Part shown: in pieces, positions 32,676-46,200 of the stretch
Numbering within the stretch: position 1 is the stretch's first letter
Layout of the letters: the number at the start of each line of letters is the position of its first letter
Origin: Isoetes taiwanensis
Taxonomy: Eukaryota > Streptophyta > Lycopodiopsida > Isoetales > Isoetaceae
Direction: 5' to 3'
Assembly (NCBI GenBank): GCA_021234155.1
Contig: JAJEKV010000002.1
Span: 36,185,107-36,249,106 of the forward strand
Length of the DNA stretch: 64,000 nt
Notes under the pieces: generated by a model
Database searches by the model: none
What the model was told of the DNA's origin: nothing
What the model saw: only the letters and a program-made list of their open reading frames with translations
Position numbers and translations under genes: made by a program

Positions 32676-35600
32676 CTGCATTCAAATGTTGCAACCGTGC
32701 CTAGCATGCAAGATGCAAACAGGTAACTGAAGAATCTTAGTAGAGAACCAAAATAGGATAAGTGTGAAGGTGTTATCGAAACAAAATATCATGCATTACA
32801 CTATACAAATTGAAGAAGAAATTAAACGGCGGCCCTCGAACTAGATGGAATTTGCTAGTCCTTCCAAGTTCAACCATATTGCATGCCCCACTTATTTACA
32901 TATAAACCTGCTATCCTGAAATGGCCATTTTACTAGAATTTGCAAGTGCCATTTCATGCAGAAGTATCAGCGGATGCGCATTGAATCTTGAACTAAGGTT
33001 GTCTAATCTCCTTAAGTTAAATGGCCCGAATGGTACAAAAACAAGGGTATCTGCATCAAACCTTGTTGTGTGAAAGGTTGCGTGAATTTAAAACCATATA
33101 AATTTATAGTCAACAATCATATTTTCACTGCGACAGTTGCAAAGATTTTGTTCTAATGAGTAGTTAAAATGAACGAAGGCGATGCCTCTTTCCTTCAGTT
33201 CCAGCAAATTGATAGGTAGTGTGCACGGCATATGGTTCAAGTTGCAACTGCCTGCATAATCTCTGTATATATATATAATGCGTGCCAACGTTAGAAATCA
33301 TGATGCAGCATGCAAAAGAAATAGAAGCAATGAAGAACAAAGTGCCAGTGTCGCTAAACCAGAAAACACAGGACAAGGTCAAAATTTCTTACTAACCACA
33401 TGTCCTCTGGTCCCAATGGCCCCTCCTTTAAAAATGCTTCCAAACAATTGTAAAGCGAAACAGCTTCTTGTCTTGGCTTTTTGTAAGTTGATGGTGTGTC
33501 AGCCTTACAAACCTCTGGTAATCTTTCTATACAACTCAGGTCATATTGGGATTCCAGGGCTTATCAACAGCAAAATACCTAAATCTCTGGTTACTATGCA
33601 CAGAACTGACAGGAGAAATTATATGCTGATCCATAAGGATTTCTCTTGATGAACCCCTTTCGTCTGTTATAGACAGCAAAAAAGGAGTCCTGCGTGGGGA
33701 ATGCCCTTCCCAAGATAGGCTACTTGTTCCCCCATTGTTATTAGGTATTTTGTCAGAGAATGGTTCTCTTTTTAACATCTCAGGCCCCTGTTCATGCATG
33801 GTATCTGTTATCCCTGTAATCCAGTTCCTGAGGACGTCCAGGCTTCTTCATTGGACAGAGTACCTGCTCAACAGCAGCTTTGACATCTGTGCCAGTGCAG
33901 CGCCTATCTTCACGTATGCATGTAATGAGGGGCAGTCCAAATAACCTCCATTGTTTTGCATTGCTTAAACTATAATAATCACTGCATATAGAAGAAAATG
34001 ATGTTTTAACTCAATAGCTCGTGAAATTTTCTAGTGTAAGAACTCACTCTTCTGAACGGTGTTGGAGAAGCACTAGCAGAGGCTGCCTATCTGACACTTT
34101 TGGAAGCCTATATGACAAGCTTTAATGATCCATCGTATGCATAGAAAAGCCCAAGAACCCACGAGTGAAGCTAGTTGAGCGGTCTTTGTGCAGCTACAGG
34201 GCTAGGACGCTACAGCACCCACCATCGCCAGAACACCACCAGTTAGCCGATTTCAAGAGTGCTGCCCAAGAATAGAAATGACCGAGAGTTTATAGGAAAT
34301 AGGAGGTTTGGAGCAGTCACCAGCATATCCTAGGGATATTCTAGCATATACCTAGGATATGCCAAAAACCCTAGGGGCAACCCAAAATCCAAAAAAATTT
34401 CGGAACCCCGGAAAAACCAAATTTAAACAATAGGATTATTCCTTCAACCTTGGCTAGTAATATAATAAAAAAGGGGGCAAGGGATAATATCATTATCAAG
34501 GGAGACTTTTATTAAAAATAATATTCATACATGACTATTATAAGGGACTAGCAAATATTTAAAAGGGGTCATGATTTCTGAAAAGGAAGCAACGATAAAG
34601 TATAGGAAAATGGGCATCGACCAAATATAGGAAAAGGCAACATTAAGAAAAAGGAAAGCTACTATTTAAAGGATAAACCCGCGAGCACTTTGGGAAGATG
34701 TGGACAATGGCAACTAGACAGCAAATGACCAGGCAGCGATCATCTTGATCAGCCGAGCATCCTGTTCTGACGGCCCAGTGAATCTGCAAACTAAAGCACA
34801 AATGGCCCAAATGAATTCAGATTGAACGGTCTTGATCAGAGACCATTCCTATCCTTAAGCCAGTTGAAACTTTCCATTGATCGGAGGCTGCAGTATAACA
34901 GTGTTGATTATGGCTCGAAACCAATTGCTAGAAGCTAGTGTTTGTAGTTTTGCATGTAACCCTTTTGGAGGTGGTTCCAGTTGGGAGAAAAAGCACATAT
35001 GCTGTACAGGGAATAAATTACTAATCGCATATTTCTTATTAGCCAAAATGACTTTAGCTAAACTTTCTAGATATTAATCCCAAAACTTTCTGTGGTTTAG
35101 CTAAACTCTACACATTTTTCCTCTCATACTTTCTAGCATTTAGCTAAACTAACCCAATTATCATCCCAAAAATTTCTATGGTATGGCCAATAGAAAATAT
35201 TAAACCAAATTACTATACCCTTTTTCAATATATTCCACTTATTTTAGTCATTTTCTTTGTGAAAACATTCTAAAATAATGCTAACTAACAAAGTCTAGGA
35301 CTCAAATTAATTCATAATGCAAGAAACTAAACTACTAATCATATATTTCATATAAACTAGAATGATGTTAGCTAAACTAGCCCGAAATTGATTCTAAAAT
35401 TTTCTATGGTTTAGCTAAACAATACAAAATTTCACTCTCTTACTTTCTAGCATTTGGCTAAAGAGCTCCAGGGTTGGTGCAGTCCCGAAAAAAAGTTAAG
35501 CTAAAATTATGATTTTTTCCCCAATTTTTTCCATCTACTTTAGCCAATTTTTTTTGAAAATCTGCTAAAAAATCGCCAAATAGCTAAGTTTAGCCCTTAA

Positions 35601-38416
35601 ATTATTCCATGATGCTGTATCAATTTGTCCTAAGTACAGCCAAGATTAATCAAAATTGTCCTTGTTGTTTTGTTTAAGCTTTGATTTTAGTTCCTTCAAG
35701 ATTATATTTTTCTTAATTCATATCAAAAAAAGAAATTTCTAATATCCATGAAGACCAATAGGCCATGGGACTCATATAATGAGCTAGTACAATAATTACT
35801 GGGAGGAAAAAAGCCATGTGTCTTTCTGCAATAAAGACCATAGTGACTATTGTTGGCTCAACAAATGAAGACGCGCTTCTAGTACATCCTGAATGTAATA
35901 ATCCTAAGTCATGCACAGACAATTCTTTGCGAAGTTGTGAAAGTATAGAATGTCCTGCAAATGTCAAATAACAAGTTCCGATCATCGTAAAAATAGGAAT
36001 CTTAGAAGTGTATAGTTTTCATCTTCAATAACCTGTAACATACAACATGCACATAATCTCGCCCCCTCGTGGTAATTGCGGCTAGTCTCCAACGCAATAC
36101 TAAAGGTAAAAGCTTAATTTGGAGGGTGGAGAGGGAGAGAGGGAGAGGGTGGTGAGGGAGTAAAACGTGTTATTAAAATATATTAGAGTTAGGTATGAAC
36201 ATCCCTAACATAAACCTATCTTACGCTTTGATCTAATCTAATTATTCTATACGTTCAAATCCTAAAAGTAGCACCATTTTGCACTGCCTTATCTAAACAG
36301 CTCAGGAATTGCGTATATTTCGAGGAGGACGACAACCCACCATGGGTTATTATGAGCATATTTTGTATAATTGCACAATTTTGTGCACACATAGTGCCTA
36401 GATCTAAGTACAAAGCTTAGCCTAGATTTTATGTTGTAGAGTGTTGTATCAACGTGAAGCCGCCTATGTCAGCTAGAATTATAGCATTAGTTCATCCACA
36501 AATAGATATAATCAATGTAATTTCAACCATAAAGCCATCTAACCAAAAGACTTTCTCATCATGTGGAATTAGCTTTTGAGGCCTTTTTTAATCATTTTGC
36601 AGTTGGCTTCTTAGTCACCTTTGTCATTTTATTATTTCTTGTCTTTCTCCAAAAGTTCTGTTATATACAGACAATTTATAGTTCCTCGATTTATCAATCA
36701 AATAATTCCTTGCTCATTCCATTTCACATACGTCAAGTTATGTGCTCATAATGTGCTTTCTGAACTACCTTAGTCGCCATTTTATGTTGATATTTCTTGC
36801 CTTTATGGATTCTGCTCTGATGAACCGAGACTACCTTTCTAGTTTACACACTAGGTATGGTTACTACATTACTACATTAAAGATGTCTTGCTAGTTAGCT
36901 TCTTCAGTTTTTAGTCGCACGCCATCATGAATGATCCGAGGATTTGAGTTTCTATGCTAGTTGAGTTTGCTATTACTGAATGCAAAGTAGACCTTTGCAT
37001 AAGGAGTTGGACCCTAAGCTTTTGAATGGCTCAGAATTGGCTCGTTTGCTTCTTGATAAATAGGCATTTACTGGATTCACTTGAGGCCATCCTGTTTCTT
37101 AAGCAATTCTTCAATTTCCTTCGTCTTCTACAATTCAAGCTCACGTTGTTGTTTCTCTAACTATTGATCAACATTTGCCAGTTATTTGGCATTCCACAAC
37201 TATGGAAATGTTCCACCTCCAATTCTGGTGGTGTCATCATCCTTTTCTCTCATTGTTGTTTCAACACTTCATGATCTTCTCGGGAGATGTCATTCTTAGC
37301 ACCGTCATATCTGCACCTATTGTGCTTCTTCTACTCCCCATGTTGTTTTCTGTGCTCATGCTTTTGAGGTTATTATGTCTGATTTGGTCATGGCAGCAGG
37401 GTCAATTGAAAAAAAGACTATTAGGAGTATGTTTTATAATATTCAGTTGGTATGATAATATAGGAGAGGGTGGGTGCCCTACAACAGCCCACTTAAAGTG
37501 CAATTACTTTAGTATATTGGATTTAATCTTTTTAAACCTCTTATTTTGATACAGGGTAATGAAATTTGAGAGTCTAGCTTTCAACTGAGACCAAACACCA
37601 GTCGTTTTTGATAAGTTGAAAGTTTGCTATGAAAAATAAGTTGTATGGTTATTTTGACCCAACATGACATCAAGTGCCCATCAATAGACCATCAAATGTC
37701 CTCCAATGAACCATTAACTACTCACACTTTGACACCTGTATTGTCCAACAAGTGCCGCACAATAAACTGTGCATCTCATCCAACTTACAATAGTCCTTAA
37801 GTGGGCGGTTAAGAGGCAAAATGTGAGTGTTTAGATGGGAAAAAGTGGGCATTTAAAGCGTAATGGGTGGGAAAACAACAGTCTTCCCTAACTAAACCAA
37901 TATCTATTGATGATTGAAACAAATTGTGTTTGCTCTCCCAGAAGATAGTATAGAAGCCTAGCTTCTTGCTGATAATACATAGTATTACCAGAATAAGTAA
38001 ACTCTAGGCTACAAATATGCTACACATTGGAAAGAAATATGTCATTCGAACGTGCGCAAAGGAGCAAAAAAAAAAAGGTAAAAAAAACTCGTTTTATTCC
38101 AATATATATTTGGCTACCAGATTTCTATTTTTCAGCTGGTCAAAAATGATGTCAACATCTTATTTTCACAAGGGAAGAAAAGATTTTTCGTTTGCTTGCA
38201 TCTCCTGCCGATCCTAAATCCACGATCAACCCACAATCCCATTCGTCCATCTTATGATTCACACCTTAACAATTAAGTGTGTCTGTTCCATGCATGGCGG
38301 TATTTTGGTTATAAATGGGCATGGTCTCATTTTGTTGCACGCATTTTTGCTTGCTCTCTTCTGCTGTGCTCTCTACTATCTGTGTTTCTCTGAATCATCT
38401 TGTCCATTCATCCAAT
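32676..38416. other. anonymous DNA
   Basis: No gene family could be supported over this long stretch. A minus-strand open frame at 33799-33536 and the frame just upstream (about 33930-33800) might be degraded exons of the methyltransferase gene or another gene, but no similarity is recognised. There is a short TA repeat near 33260. A purine-rich run lies at 36119-36165, and AT-rich segments with recurring TTTAGCTAAA words at 35030-35480. Confidence 0.35.
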
Positions 38417-38889
38417 ATGGTGAGGATCAATGCAAGGGAGTGGCAACATTATGAAGTGCTTGAACAGATTGAAAAGGGGGTTTTCTTAGTTAGATGCAAG
38501 GAGTTCTCTAGAGTTGCAGGGCTCTTTGACAAGGCTAAGAGGCCATTTGTTGGAAAGTTCAGAGGCAAGAGTAGCTACATGCAAGGGCATTTCAGAAGAG
38601 AGAATGAAGATATTGAAGGTGAACGTGGTTCCCAAGCCTTTGAAGAAAACTAGGAGGGATCATGCAGCCCATATTGCACAAATTGTGGCTACTAGTTGCA
38701 ATGTGTTGAAATCTCCTAGAATTCCTCAATCCAATGCATTGAAGTTATTGTAAAGTAAGTAGTCCAAACATGTTGTAGATTGGATTGTACCCAAGTTCTT
38801 TTATGCTGAAGGCATTTCATTTAGCAAGGCAAAGTCCCCTTTCTTTCCTGATATGGTTTTATCTATAGCAAAATATGATTTTATACTTA
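38417..38889 (+). pseudogene. hAT transposase, part 1 (BED and start of DUF659)
   Basis: The frame opens at ATG 38417 with REWQHYEVLEQIEKGVFLVR, a decayed BED-type zinc finger region. After frameshifts and stops it continues as VPKFFYAEGISFSKAKSPFF, which matches the N-terminal part of the DUF659 domain of plant hAT transposases (RFFYA-x-GI-x-F-x-x-x-x-SP). The gene is cut at 38889 by a MULE-like insertion. The next part of the same domain appears at 42361. Such proteins cut and paste hAT transposons; this copy is dead. Confidence 0.7.
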
Positions 38890-41800
38890 GGAAAATTACC
38901 TGAATACCACTATATTTTGCATCTTTTACCAAAATAGCCCTTGTATTTCAATTATTTCTTTAAATTCCCCTGATCAACAAAATACCACTGTATTATAGCA
39001 TATTTACCTGAATGTCCCCCAATTTTATGAAATTACCAAAATGCCTCTCAAGTATAATAGAATTTTTTAAAATGCCCCCTTCATAAAAATGGATTAACAA
39101 ACAACTTTGACACAAGATGCCCCCTTTTAAGATAATTGATTACCAGAACATACATTTATGAACCAAGCTCAGCATTACGCTAAGATGACGCTGTGGTGGC
39201 CGCCATGTAGGGTCTCGACGCAATTTTCTTAATAACTTATGGCTCGTGTGTCAGGGTTGGGTGTTCTTTAGTGCTTTGGAAAGCTAGGGATGTGAGCTTT
39301 CCATTGGTGTATAATTCATACAGTTTTGGTGTGTTTATCTGGGTCGGATTTGGAGTTTACAGATTTCGGCTACCATGGCAAACCCTAGTTTGCCAATGTC
39401 TGGAACACGTTCGTCAGCCAAGAAAGTGGTAGGTGGTGCTTCTGCTTCTTCTTTTGTCCATGATATGAATTCTCCTTTGCCGCTTCCTAATTTACCTGAT
39501 AATTCTCGCCTCAATCCTCTTGCTTTTGACCCTTCTCTTGTTAATATGAGTACAAGCTTGCAACACTTTCCCCCGCTGTCTAAATCTGCACCTTTGCCTA
39601 CCTCTCAAGTAGGGACCACTGTAAATACTTCTACTGTTGCTTCTGCTTCTTTTGTGTCTACTTCTGCTGGGTGTGTATCTGCCCCTTCTGCTCCGTGGGT
39701 TCGTCTGATGCTGTGGCTAGAGCGCCTTCTACACGATTTAGCGATTGGATCAAACATGATTTGACATCTAGTGTGCAATCTGCTCGTGTTTCTGTTGCAT
39801 TGAATATTATGTTACAGAATAACAAGAAAGAATTGAGCTCGTATCTAAATGAGTTACAAGCAAAAGATGACCGTATGGATGTTCAGTTGCCTCCTAAGGG
39901 TGTATTCTATGAGGCACAACAGTGTTCAAATGCTTTTACACAGGCTAGCCTACCGGTTGTCGAAATTGATCATAATGTTCATTTGCAGTGTGTTCAGAAC
40001 CTTGTGTCTCATGCAGTTGTTTGCCATTTCACTGGACAGTTTTTGGATCTCAGGAGAGTTGTCTTTTGGCTAAAACATCACCTTCAGAGACTGGGTCTCC
40101 CTCATTATGTATCTCTAAAAGTTTTGGATAAAGATACATGTTTGACTCTTCATTTGCAGTTGACAGGCTTGTGGAACGTGGTGTTGATCCTCTTTGGGGA
40201 CATTATCTTCTATATCAGGTTTATTCTCTTGGATTTTTGCCAAGTAAGTCTGGTGCATTGTGCATGCCTTGTTGGCTTGCCTTAGAGGATTTTCCACTAG
40301 AACTGCAAGTGTCTGATTTTATGATTGCTATTGCCAATGAATTGAATATGCATCTTACCCATTCTATTGTTAATGGTCCTCGAATTTGTGTATCTCTTCC
40401 TACTTGTGTTTCTATTCCTCAGTCAATAGTGGTCAAAAGTGGCCCACTTTTTTTCAAATACAAACTACGTCTGCTTAATGGACCCGAGCTTGCCAAGATG
40501 TTTCCCAATATTGAGGCTTTTGCTACTTACAGGTCCATGCATACTTTTGTCTCTACCTCCTCAACTGCTCCTATCCCATGTCACACATCATCCACTTCAC
40601 TTGAATGTCGTGTTGTATCATCTTCTTCCTCATCTGCCTCTGCACTAATTAATCCGCCAGTTTTACCAGCCCCTGTGCCTTCTTCTTTAGCCAATTCTGC
40701 ACTATCACCTTCTTCTATTGCATCTCCTTCTCAGTCTATATCAGTGGACCCTCTTAATGAGAATCAACACTCTCCTCTTCAGGACATTGCTTAGAAGCAA
40801 GAATTATTGGAAGAGAGATGGTCTACTCCACGCCTAAAGAAACTTGCACGTCGCAAAAATAGCTCGGCTCCTCAATCTGCGTTGATTCAGCTCCAATATC
40901 TGCTAAGATTATTACAGTGGAGGTCCCTGACTCAATGGCATTGAGACACCAGAGAGCAGATCAAGTTGCTGTTAATGATTCTATGGATGTGGAAGTTCGA
41001 CCTGGTTAAAGTAACTTTTTTAAAAATATGATTATATATTATTTTTCTCTTTGTAGGAGAGGAAAATAGAGTCTGACGTCCTTCAAAAAAAAAAAAAGAA
41101 TTTTGAACCAATAAAAGTAAATCCTTTTGAATATATTTTATATGATGTCTCATGCTGGTGGGGCATGACAACTACAATGGTCATGCCCAATCTCTTGGCA
41201 ATTTTTACATCGTAATGGTCTCTTTTATGACCCACTGCGAATGCATCTCTTCTTTGGACGCCCTGGTTGACGAAGAGCAACTGGCAGTAATGTAACATCT
41301 TCATTGACTTCATCATGATGTGTTTTGTGGTGTTTTCATTCTAGATAGTACAAATAATGGCAAATTATGATAGCTGTTTCATGAAGATATGGGAATTTGC
41401 TAGTATTTCGCTTATCTAGAAGATGTTACATTACCGTCAATTGCTCGTCGTCAACCAAAGCATCCAAACATAAAAATGGTTAACAAACAACTTTGACACA
41501 AGATGCCCCCTTTTAAGATAATTGATTACCAGAACATACATTTTGAATCAATAGAAGTAAATCCTTTTGGATATATTTTATATGATGTCTCATGCTGGTG
41601 CATAACAACTACAATGGTTATGCCCAATCTCTTGGCAATTTTTGCATCGTAATGGTCTCTTTTATGACCCACCATTCTCAGCTGCGGATGCATGTCTTCT
41701 TTGCTCTGGTTGACGAAGAGCAACTGGCAGTAATGTAACATCTTCATTGACTTCATCATCATGTGTTTTGTGGCGTTTTTATTCTAGATAGTACAAATAA

Positions 41801-42354
41801 TGGCAAATTATGATAGCTGTTTCATGAAGATATGGGAATTTGCTAGTAGTTCGCTTATCTAATAAAAATACCAAAACACATGAAGATGTTACATTACCAT
41901 CAATTGCTCGTCGTCAACTAAAGCATCCAAATGAGAAGCGCATCTATACTGAGGGATGGTGGTTCACAAAAGAGACCATTATCATGTAAAAATTGCCAGG
42001 AGGTTGGGTATAACCATCATAGTTGTCGTGCACCACCAGCATGAGATATCACATGGAATATTTTCAAAAGGATTTACTTCTAATGGTTCAAAATGAATGT
42101 TCTGGTAATCAATTATCTCAAAAGAGCATCTTTTATCAAAGGTACTTATTAATGTGTCTATTTTTATAAGTGAGGGCAATTTAATAAATTATAATGTAGT
42201 TAAGGGGTATTTTGACAATTTTGTAAAAATTTAGGGGGCCTTTTAGGTAAATACGCTATAATACAGTGGTATTTTGTTCACTTGGGGCATTTAGAGAAAT
42301 AATTGAAATACAAGTGCTATTTTGGTAAAACGCACAAAATATAGGAGCATTTCC
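38890..42354. mobile_element. MULE-like element with long inverted arms
   Basis: The left arm starts GGAAAATTACCTGAATACC and the right end reads inverted as GGAAATGCTCCTATATTTTG. The arms are about 500 bp of inverted homology: left 38890-39164 plus 41110 to about 41418, right about 41859-42354. Each arm contains the zinc-knuckle end of a MuDR-type transposase. In the middle a short inverted piece (41419-41470) and a second partial left arm (41471-41858) show an internal rearrangement. The flanks TTATACTTA and TTTCAGTTA agree at 6 of 9 positions, a possible decayed 9-bp target duplication. It splits a hAT gene and is itself split by a LINE insertion (39165-41100). Confidence 0.65.
39165..41100 (+). 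mobile_element. LINE insertion carrying only an ORF1-like gene
   Basis: The insert is flanked by 9-bp near-identical duplications (TTATGAACC 39156-39164, TTTTGAACC 41101-41109) and ends in a 13-A tract (41085-41097). Both are marks of target-primed reverse transcription. It carries an ORF1-like frame from ATG 39375: a Ser/Pro-rich start, then a DUF4283-like nucleic-acid-binding domain spread over two more frames. That domain includes LDLRRVVFWLKHHLQRLGLP, YQVYSLGFLPSKSGALCMP and WLALEDFPLELQVSDFMIA. A Ser/Pro-rich tail follows to 40794. Two frameshifts are present. There is no endonuclease or RT, so the copy moved with help from another LINE or arose from an internally deleted transcript. Confidence 0.75.
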
Positions 42355-42360
42355 TTTCAG

Positions 42361-42654
42361 TTATGGGGCATCAAGCTTTGATTCCTTGAGAACCACTCGT
42401 CTTTCAAAGGAAAGAGCAAACTTGGGGGTTGAAATTGTACATGTCAGATGTTCTTGGGAAAGAACAGGCTGTATAATCGTGAGTGATAGTGGGATTGACA
42501 CTAAAAGAAGACCTCTCATCACCATCTTGATATTCAGCCAGTTGATACAGTCTTCCATTTATCCAAAGATTATTCTGGACAAGAAAAATCAGGGGCTTCC
42601 ATTAGACATTTGATTGAGGGAGTAATTGAGTCTATAGGACCTGAGAATGTGCAT
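42361..42654 (+). pseudogene. hAT transposase, part 2 (DUF659)
   Basis: Directly after the MULE-like element the frame reads SFDSLRTTRLSKERANLG, then TGCIIVSDSGIDTKRRPLI, and in the next frame IESIGPENVH. These are the successive DUF659 motifs (LRTTLL, G-x-T-x-x-x-DGW-x-D-x-x-x-RPLIN, IG-x-x-NVV). The last codon is cut by the Ty3/gypsy insertion at 42655. Reading on from the copy of the target duplication at 53619 restores the next motif in frame. Confidence 0.8.
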
Positions 42655-43224
42655 TGTTTGGGGTCTGGGTTCGGGAACTCCTGGAAGACAGCCCTCTGTG
42701 AGGACCCGTGGATCTAACAGGAGAGTCCGGGGGACTATGTCACGCGGGATTTGCAAGAAGAGAAGAAGAAGAAGAAAACAGAACAAATGAGAGGAAAATG
42801 ATAAGCTTTCTTGATATCAATGATGAACATACATGAGCTCTCGCAATAGAGAGGAAAACTGAAAGGAGACAAGACTCAAAACTCATCTAGAACTCATGTG
42901 CGAGCTCTAGTCATATATATAGTACAATGGCCTTGGGCCCAATATAGACACTCGACCGATCTCTGCCGACTCGGAAGGAGGCCCGATTTGCAGAATGTGG
43001 GCGGTGCCTCTTGAAGTGCCTAGAATCATGCCGACGCCGACGCTGGCGGTGACGGCCGCCACTTGTCCGAAGCCTTTTGATAGGCTTTGATCAAGGTGGT
43101 CTCGCCGCTTGGTCTTCCTCACGAGCCTTTGATGGTCGACCCGGTCGATCGGGAGGATCCTTGAGCTTGACCTCGTCCTGTCAGAGAGGATGAATAGTCC
43201 TTGCATCAGAGGCACAGACTAACA
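42655..43224 (-). repeat. 3' LTR of the Ty3/gypsy element
   Basis: 570 bp, plus-strand ends TGTTTGGGGT and GACTAACA. The first 299 bp (42655-42953) are identical to 53042-53340. The rest, which is the U3 side in sense orientation, differs from the other LTR by many substitutions and 1-3 base indels. Confidence 0.95.
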
Positions 43225-43235
43225 CTCCCCACCAA
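43225..43235 (-). promoter_or_regulatory. polypurine tract
   Basis: On the minus strand TTGGTGGGGAG lies immediately before the 3' LTR, where the plus-strand DNA primer is expected. Confidence 0.75.
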
Positions 43236-46200
43236 ACGACACTCGTGAGTGAAGAAAAGGAGGAAGGGTTTCGAGGGGGAAGCCATCTGGTTCGAAAGTG
43301 ATCCTCACGGGAGTGAGGACGGGCACCATTATGGTAATCGCCAATGAGATCCCGGGCGTGTTTGAAGAGCGGGGAGGAGTGTTGTGGCCAAGGGCGGATC
43401 TGCATCAATAAGAAAGCGAGATCGCACTATGTCTTCAAGGGCAAAGATGGGCGCCAAGAAATGTAAATCGACATTCCATGAGGAGGCAGTGTCCGAGGCC
43501 AAAGGCACCGACAATCGCATTCGGATTGCAAAGGAAAAATGGGACGCCGCCGATTTAAGGAGCCGAGCAAAAGCATTTGAGAGCAGCACAAAACCCGCTT
43601 TGAAGATGGATCAAGGATCCGGTGAGGTGGTGGCATTCTCGCAAGAAGGTGTCAAGACCATGAAGCGCATCCGGCGGGCCGCTGCCAACCACGCCATTAG
43701 CAATATAGATCCAATTCGTGGTGGTATCCGTGAGTGGCACCTTCTTCCCAATGTGAGCGGCGAACAAAAACGTGGATCCCACCGAGATCCATCGAGATCC
43801 GAGGTGGAGTCCATCCGGCATGACCATCCATGACCTTGGTCCAAAAAGGAGGTGCCAATCGAAAGTCAGAACCCGGGCGGGGAGGTACGCCTGTGGGAAG
43901 CATAGGGAGAAGGAACCATGCCCGTGGGCGGGTGGCCGAAGCCGGTCTCCCGAATTGATCGACAAGATTCGGATCAAGAGCTTGACACCAACGATCCCAA
44001 AGAGAAGCGAGAGAGTTGAGAGTTGACAGAGGGCTATCCCATCCCGGGGGACCGCCTTGCTATCCAACAGAGCCCGTAATTGATTATAACCCGCGGGTGC
44101 CGCATATAAATTTGTGCATAGGGAAGATCCTTGGGATGTCCTAGATACTTCCTTATCTGTTGCGTGGCCGCTTCGCTTGCCGAGAGATAAATGATTGGCA
44201 AGCCTCGCATGTACTCCCCGATGAAGAGTGTGGGTCCGAGCATGATCAGCAAGATATGGATTGTTATCCCGAAGCAACCATTGCACAAGCAATACCCCGA
44301 AAGAGTCGGGCGGGCCCATCTCTAAGTGTTCCCGTATATCACCGGATAGAAATCATGAAATATGTAAGCCATGGGCTGAACAACTCAAGGTGATAAAGTC
44401 CGGATCGCACGCGGTATGAGATCAAAGACCAAAAGGGCACAAAGATAACCCTTTGTCTTCAATGGAGAGTTCGCCAACCAAGAAAATCTGCAGCGTTTCG
44501 GGGAATATTCACAGTCCATCCGCCGCATGCCACTTCGAAAGGAAGAGGTGGCGGCGAGCAACCACATAATCGTGATAGCAGGAAGGAACCGGGAAGTCCA
44601 AATGCATTCTCGGAATAATGGCGGTATGGCCAGCCAAGTTTTGCTTGAGCCTCATCGCCAGATCAATAGCTTGCTTGCACGTTGTTCAAGATCACGGATC
44701 CGGTTGTCCTTTCTAGCAAAGAAGTGATTGGTCACGGACCCGCTTTCTCGAAAGTGTTGACTGGGAGGAGGATTGCCCCCCGAGTATTGAGACGGCACCC
44801 GGCAATCTCCGGCGCCATCAAGAATCTTCAAGCCGCACCTCGTAAGCTGATCTTGAAGAGAGGCGAAATGAGAGGTCTGTAGAAAGCCGAGCCGGGCCAA
44901 GGAGGCAATTTGAGCGCCCCGCCTGTAAGGTTTTGAACTTGAGTGCTGAAATTTTCACAAAGTTCGAGTACAAGGCGTTGAGCTTAGCAATATCTGGCCC
45001 TTGGTACCCGGGAGAGCTTCTTTGGACTTGTTGTGCTCCAATAAATTCTGAATTTCTGATTGGAGCCGAGCCTTCTGATCCGCAAGTTGGCTGACTTGAT
45101 CCCATGCACTTTTGAGATCCTGTATGAGCCCGTAAGAGAGCTCCGTGCTTGTCTTGAAGTTTGGCCTCCAAAGTTGCAACTTGGGCAAAGGCGCCTTGAA
45201 GGTCCCTGTACCGCGATCGAGGGCCTCTAGTGCCATTTGAACCCCGGTCATAAGAGCGCCTTGGGATTCTTGTAACTTGAACAATGCCAGCTTGAGCATC
45301 CCGCCGACATCGATACAACAACCGACGAGGGTGTTGTGGTGGTGGAGCCGGGCCGTTGCCCGGTTTGTGATGTTTGGGAAAGATGGTGTGAACCGGATGG
45401 TGTAGCCGAGGAGGAGACAAAGGACATGGGTGTGCTGATTTTGGACATGACCAAAGAGAAGAAGGGCGAAGTGCCAACTCGGTTAGTCCGTGGAAGGGAC
45501 CGCCGAGTGGAATTATGAGAATTTTGTGGTGTGGGAGGGAAGTAATGACGGATGAGGGCTTGAAGGTGGCCTCCCACGAAAATTTCAGAAATGGAAGTGG
45601 CACCCGGCGGTCCACTTCTTGGAGAAGACGATAGAACATTAATTGGGGCCAATCGATGTGGTGGTTGGAGTGTGTAGCAAAGATGACCATGTTATAGAAA
45701 GGTTTATTGATATGGGTGTTCTTGATAGAATACCCAAGGAACTTGGCGCCACGTAAACTTAACAAAGGTTTCGTGGAGGCTTGTCGATATTGGTCGACGA
45801 TGCACATTGGCATGATAAGGAGGTGCACCAAACTCGCGGACATCTAGATCCCGTATGGCGCAGACCATGATAAACAAGGGGTTTGCAAGGGAATATGAAA
45901 TACCTCAGAAATCAAATGTTGAGTCAAATAAATGGTGGTGCCATCGACCACAAAGTGATGTATCCATTCGGGCCGTTAACGATATTGGCGATGAACCGCT
46001 TGGTTGGTCGATTTGGAGCCTAAGTTCCATTTGAGAGAATTCAGAAAAGCTTTTGTCGCTCAGCTGACTTCTTTATTTGGGCCAACAAGGGCTTCACGGA
46101 AAGTGGGCGTCAAGAAGGATACGTGACTCAAAAAGAGCCGGATCCTTGGGAGCAAAAGAGCTTGAAGTGTAGAAAATCTTGGTGCAGCCATGGTAACGAT

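Noticed and set aside
38417..38520. Similarity to a NEK-type protein kinase start (YEVLEQIEKG)
   Set aside because: No kinase motif follows, and the next segments are clearly hAT DUF659, so the stretch fits the BED region of a hAT transposase better.
43384..43833. 149-codon plus-strand ORF inside the Ty3/gypsy element
   Set aside because: It lies antisense to long minus-strand frames, has no recognisable domain and a composition expected from a GC-rich shadow frame.
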